Below are positions 60,101 to 64,000 of a DNA stretch of 64,000 nt, one piece after another. The notes under the pieces are model-generated. The model was not told the origin of the DNA and searched no databases. It saw nothing but the letters and a program-made list of their open reading frames with translations. Both the position numbers and the translations under genes were made by a program. Origin of the DNA: Marisa cornuarietis (taxonomy: Eukaryota; Mollusca; Gastropoda; Architaenioglossa; Ampullariidae); contig SMMW01000042.1 in NCBI GenBank assembly GCA_004794655.1, positions 2,790,001 to 2,854,000 on the forward strand. Reading direction: 5' to 3'. Position 1 is the first letter of the stretch. The number at the start of each line of letters is the position of its first letter.

Positions 60101-63100
60101 TAGACAGGGATGCCTTTTACCTATCTCAGGGATTTAAAAAGAAAGAGGTTAAGGCCAGGGCGCTAAAGGTATGGTGACAGACTGTTTCACAGGCAAAATC
60201 TTTGTTTTTTTACTCAGTCTTAGCTTTCAGAAATGGAAAATGGGTGCATTTCATCATTCTCTCTCCTGTTCTCCTTAGTTTTACAAATAACTTTATTGTC
60301 CAATCTTTCTTTTCGGGTCTAACTGCATTGCATTCAAGTATGATCTTTCAGATTGTTAGACATTAGCTCAAAAGTGGGTGGCAGAAAATAATGGCTTTGA
60401 ATTCTCCCCAGTCAAGTCAGTATGAGATTGGCATTGTAAATTTGTAAATCTTTTGAGAACCATTTTTGTATATACATGTGAAATAAACATCTTCTAGACA
60501 TATATTTAAACCAGGTAGGGGAGATTTTTAAATTCTCCTGTTGGTCCCAAACGCATGACAGCCCTAAACTATTCCATAAATCTTTAACTGCAATAAAATA
60601 ATCTGAATATAATAATACTAGAAAACTTATGTGGATTAAAAGGGTTGACCAATTTATACCAGAAACATAGCATCCTAATTTTTGCAATAACATCTAGTTT
60701 AAATTTACCTAACTCACTAAGTACCATTACGCTGGATGTGTTTGTTCTTAGTTTCAAAATGCATTGATAATAATGCAGTTGTAATTTTTTAGTCGGGTCA
60801 CAAGGACCAAAACCCCACACTTCACAACCATACAACAATATAGGATTGATCATCTTATCAAATAGATCCACCTGTCTATGCAGTAAGTGAAAGTTTTTTA
60901 CATGTACAGAGGAATGAGAACATTGCCTGATATGCTCAGTCATAGATTCATCAGCATAGATTCTTGTAGGCTACCGAGAGTTTATTGTTATAATTGAGTT
61001 AAACGCTTAGATATAATAAATCAAACACTACTTCAATGTTTTCTTTATTGAACTTAAAACAAGTAGTTTACCTGTTTCATCTTTTGGATGAAAAATGATT
61101 TCAGTTTTCTTTACATTAACAGACAAATGCCACTTGGTACAATATGCCGACAAAAAATTGAATGCTTGCTGTAAAGTTTTTTTCAGATTCGAAACATATT
61201 ACATTGTCATCAGCATAGAAAAGGAGGAACATATTTTTTGCTGCTGAAAGAAAATATTCATCTACATCTACTTAAAGATGTTTGATAATAAGTATAATGG
61301 CAAAATATGACTTTATCTGATTTACTATTACTCAGTACCTTGTGCAGAAAGACCCCATAATGCCAGATTCTTTAAATCCTATGGGCAAATTTTCTTTATA
61401 CAATTTGGAGCATTTATGTATGATTCACACCCAATTATATGCAATGGGAATGTGCTTCATGTAAGTTTAGACAGGGCTTAATAAATAAGAATATTCATAT
61501 CAAGCAAGCTGATAAAAAATTGAAGGTAAATGATTGTAGTTGTTTTCATCTGTTTTTCAGGATCAAAAAGCAAAGCCAAGCCTGTGAATTCTGTGACATC
61601 AGAGTCTGGCATTCCCCCACGTACCACACTTATGGGCACAATTTTCTCTCCCCTATATCCACCATTTGTACCTAATGAAGGTAATGTGTTTATTATAATA
61701 TGTAATGTGGTGATGATGTTATTTGTGTTCTGTCATTCTTGAGGAATGGTAAAGAACATCACTCATCCTAAATACATCAGATAAAAAGTACAAGATTTTA
61801 GTATTGTTTATTTGGAAAATGTGTGTTGTAATTGTGATAGTGACAACATTTAGTGATTTGAAAGGGTGGCAGTAGTTATGATTTTGAAAAGAGAAAAGCA
61901 AATGCTTGAATGAAAGTTGCAAATTTTGAAAACTCTGCAGATGAGTACGGAGGGAATGGGTCTATGGCATGTGTATACGAAGGTTTTAAGTACAGTGCAG
62001 AGATAATGTCAAGTAAGAAACAGAAAACAGAAAATTAGTCTCATATCATGTAATTTGTGCTTGAAGCACAAGCAGCACCACACTTAATTTTTATTATGGT
62101 AAAGCCATATATCTGCTGTTATTTCAAGCTAATATGTCACTTGTTTCCGTAAAACTTCTCTTCTGGGCAAGTCAGTCTGCAACTGCATTTACAAAAGCAT
62201 GGCAAAATTCTTTGCTGGAAGCCGATGATTAGGAGACAGAGACCTTGGCTGCATTGCATAGGCCGTCTTAATTTTTCGTCTTAAGAGGACCTTCTTAACT
62301 CGTTGAGTCTGTCTAAGTCGCAATCTTCACTCCTTTTTCATGAACGTTCCTACCAACCTGTTTAGTTAAGAAGTAGGTTAAGTCTTCACAGAGGTCAAGG
62401 CCAGTGGCATAAATAAATTCTGCTAGGGATCCTCTGACGTTTTGCTTGGCAACTGTAAAGTTAACCAATGAGAAATGCAATCTGTTGTTGCTGCCTTGCA
62501 AACCACACAGTCTTGAAAAGGCGGCGACATTCGCATGTTCAAAATGGCAGAAACGAAGATACCACAAAACACTTGTATTGATCCATTTCTCTTTCCTTAA
62601 GTTAATTCTTCTATCAATCTTCAATCAAGCACAACAGGGGTGGAATGAGTAAGCATGACCATGCTTACAACAACCAAAAAATGCACTATTATATGGTTTT
62701 AAGAACTTTATTTTCAACAACTAACAAATGAACTTAAATTTGTAAGTGTTTGACGTCATTCAAAACCAAAGTCAAACTTCAAATTCTAATCAATGAAAAC
62801 CTTATCACTGCCATCACACAGAAGGAGGGTGGGGGAAAAAATCATAACTCGACATTCTACTTCTGAGGCCCATCTTTCACCCATGAAATTCGTCTTTTTA
62901 ATAATGGTAGGTAATATTTATTGGGTTGTCTGTGAAAAAATAAGAAAGGGTTGTTTTGCCTGTTCTTTGCAAAGAAAGGAAACGTTTTGATGCAACTGTT
63001 TGCATTTTGGCATTGACTGAGGTGCATTATTATCATGCAGTGGAGGAATGTGAGCTGGCAATGGAAGTCATTGCTAGAACTCTTGACCTTGACCTGGAGG

Positions 63101-63139
63101 GTGTAGAAGTGGATGTGGACACAGATGCGGAGCACTCCA
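57116..63139 (+). CDS. CTDSPL2: CTD small phosphatase-like protein 2, N-terminal part (gene runs off the right edge)
   Basis: Coding exons: 57116-57265 (exon begins at acceptor 57097), 59402-59570, 61561-61680, a probable 42-nt exon at 61941-61982, and 63041-63139. Phases agree at each junction (0, 1, 1, 1, 1) and donors are GT; about 193 residues are visible. The start MQLRHKA fits the family's MRLR-type N terminus. A basic stretch, KRQHKRRK, looks like a nuclear localisation signal. IPPRTTLMGTIFSPLYPPF matches the conserved pre-catalytic motif of CTDSPL2 (usually PPRTTLLGTIFSPVF). The last exon is acidic (LDLDLEGVEVDVDTDAEH), matching the linker before the phosphatase domain. The catalytic FCP1/HAD domain (DLDETLVH) is not in the window. 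The family dephosphorylates nuclear targets such as SMADs and Pol II CTD-related substrates. The ATG is preceded by a non-coding exon near 43200. Confidence 0.88.
57460..59307 (+). mobile_element. L2-like LINE, RT domain, interrupted by a nested LINE
   Basis: The RT begins near 57500 (KAEVKAILLKAKPTTCQLD). It continues FLSKIIEKVVLTQL, LLDLSAAFDTIDHSLLLHKL, NGVPQGSVLRLVLFILYTK and YADDMQLYCS near 58110. After the insertion at 58191-58558 it resumes with VSDVKDWIVTNKLKLSDDKT and NLGFIVTADMTL. It ends in ttgcactatacaaatc and (ATT)n near 59307. The open frame 57645-58310 is mostly this RT, extended by chance into the insertion (the His-rich end). It lies in CTDSPL2 intron 57266-59401, sense orientation. 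Confidence 0.92.
58191..58558 (-). mobile_element. 5'-truncated LINE 3' end nested in the L2-like element
   Basis: On the minus strand it encodes KKRKWGWIGRSLRKPADTIA and QGKRRAGRPKQTWRRSV, the conserved C terminus of a common non-LTR RT. It then has gctcctcgaggagtaacatg and an (ATG)n tail (CAT repeats at 58191-58228 on +). It is flanked by a 12-bp duplication, gaatcctgtgtt (58179-58190) and gaattctgtgtt (58559-58570), with one mismatch. The L2 frame is continuous outside it. Confidence 0.93.
59571..60411 (+). other. CTDSPL2 intron, no element recognised
   Basis: Intronic sequence between exon 59402-59570 and the LINE at 60412; nothing recognised. Confidence 0.45.
60412..61270 (-). mobile_element. 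LINE RT fragment, 3' half
   Basis: On the minus strand, about 61235-61195 encodes LLFYADDNVICFESEK with the YADD catalytic motif. After a frameshift come CTKWHLSVNVKKTEIIF (about 61140-61085), LFDKMINPILLYGCEVWGFG and VLSELGKFKLDVIAKIRMLC (60850-60670). This order is typical of the post-palm region of many metazoan non-LTR RTs. It lies antisense in the CTDSPL2 intron 59571-61560. Confidence 0.83.
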
Positions 63140-64000
63140 GTGAGTATCGTTCAGATTTGAAAGCACCTCATGTTCAACACAGTTTGATCTGTAGACCATT
63201 GGAAAAATGAATTCTAGTTCTTGGAATTGCTAAAACTGATATTTTCCTTCCCTCATTTTTGTTGTTAAAATGTGGAAGTGAAAATTTTACAAAGTGAACA
63301 TGGCTGTTCGTCATTCTAAATGAGTTGGAAAAAATTAACACACAGATACAACATAGTTTCTCTTGCTTATTTAAAGTGTGGCGAAACCCATTTTTCAAAA
63401 TCAGCAAGTCTATGAAGAATCACGTGGAGAGTTGAATGGCATAAATTATTTTACTATATGATTGATCTATTAAGCACAATATTGATCAAAAGTTCACTAT
63501 TCTGGTATCTGTTGAAAAACACGCTCCTAAGAGTGGCAGTTCAGATGACAAAAACAGGGTTTTAACAAAAAGGCCAACAGCCACGAGTCAAAAGCAAGTC
63601 AATTACCTTACACTAAGAGTAGATCCTGCCACCCAGTGCAAATGGTTGATGTACTTTCTGTAACTCCTCACCTTTCCATTCCATTTAAGTGTTGGCAAGA
63701 TGTCTCAATTTTTATATCAGGCCTGAAAAAAATTATTTCATCAAAATAAAATCATTTCACTCAGTGTGTTTTCACTCAGAGCTATCAGTATTGTATTAAG
63801 CACAAAATAATTGTGGCTTAGAAAATCAAGAAATCAACTGGCATTTCCCAAAAACTTCTCAGCTTGCCTTTTCCAACATTCTACACATTTCAATAATCTG
63901 GTATGAAATGTAGAGCACAAATTACATACAGGATCAGCACTGTGAACTTTTTCTCGCTTTTTTTGATGAAGTTTAATGGGTTTTTTTTTGGGGGGGGGAA
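63140..64000 (+). other. CTDSPL2 intron running off the right edge, with dispersed repeat R1 copy 2
   Basis: The segment 63615-63900 repeats R1 (29865-30240): gccacccagtgcaaatggtt, caagatgtctcaattttt, tatcaggcctg, atcaaaataaaat, aataattgtggctt. No further coding exon is seen before 64000. Confidence 0.55.

Noticed and set aside
1..64000. A novel multigene defence, toxin or viral system
   Set aside because: I read for clustered unknown genes, viral structural or integrase motifs and toxin-like precursors and found none. All multi-domain unknown frames resolved to known retroelement or transposon families.

Overview
The window is eukaryotic nuclear DNA from an invertebrate animal, most likely a mollusc and probably a gastropod; the species level is inference. 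The evidence is spliced genes with GT-AG introns, animal housekeeping proteins, no operons, simple-sequence repeats, and many decayed LINEs, SINEs and DNA transposons. Three protein genes are well supported, all on the + strand: (1) the 3' half of an SLC49-family membrane transporter, closest to SLC49A4/DIRC2 (exons 408-6223, 5' end outside the window); (2) a complete phosphoserine aminotransferase gene, PSAT1 (ten coding exons, 24970-33606, 369 aa); (3) the 5' part of a CTDSPL2-type CTD-phosphatase-like gene (promoter and first exon near 43200, coding exons 57116-63139, continuing beyond 64000).

Layout: 1-6.2 kb is the transporter, with a minisatellite-like array and two small DNA-transposon relics in its introns. 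6.2-24.7 kb is intergenic and rich in mobile elements: LINE fragments, an L2-like LINE, a SINE inserted into another SINE, inverted repeats and microsatellites. 24.7-35 kb is PSAT1 with a TATA/CCAAT promoter, a possible ATF4-type site and two possible poly(A) signals. 35-43 kb is intergenic, with opposed Jockey-like LINE fragments, a 540-bp fold-back element and a minus-strand endonuclease/RT LINE with an internal deletion. 43.1-64 kb is CTDSPL2. Its 13.8-kb first intron holds a dead Tigger/pogo transposon with a 1.3-kb insertion and a decayed Jockey-like LINE. Its second intron holds an L2-like LINE with a second LINE nested in it, bounded by target-site duplications.

The three host genes act in unrelated processes (solute transport, serine synthesis, nuclear phosphatase signalling), so there is no pathway cluster. 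I found no CRISPR array, prokaryote-like defence locus, viral genome or clearly novel multigene system. The unusual content is transposon archaeology (several insertions with exact duplicated targets), possible regulatory elements in two promoters, two splice-level curiosities in host genes, and one short unrecognised coding candidate near 39.7 kb. Exon boundaries were read by eye from splice sites and reading-frame continuity; no alignment or expression data were available.
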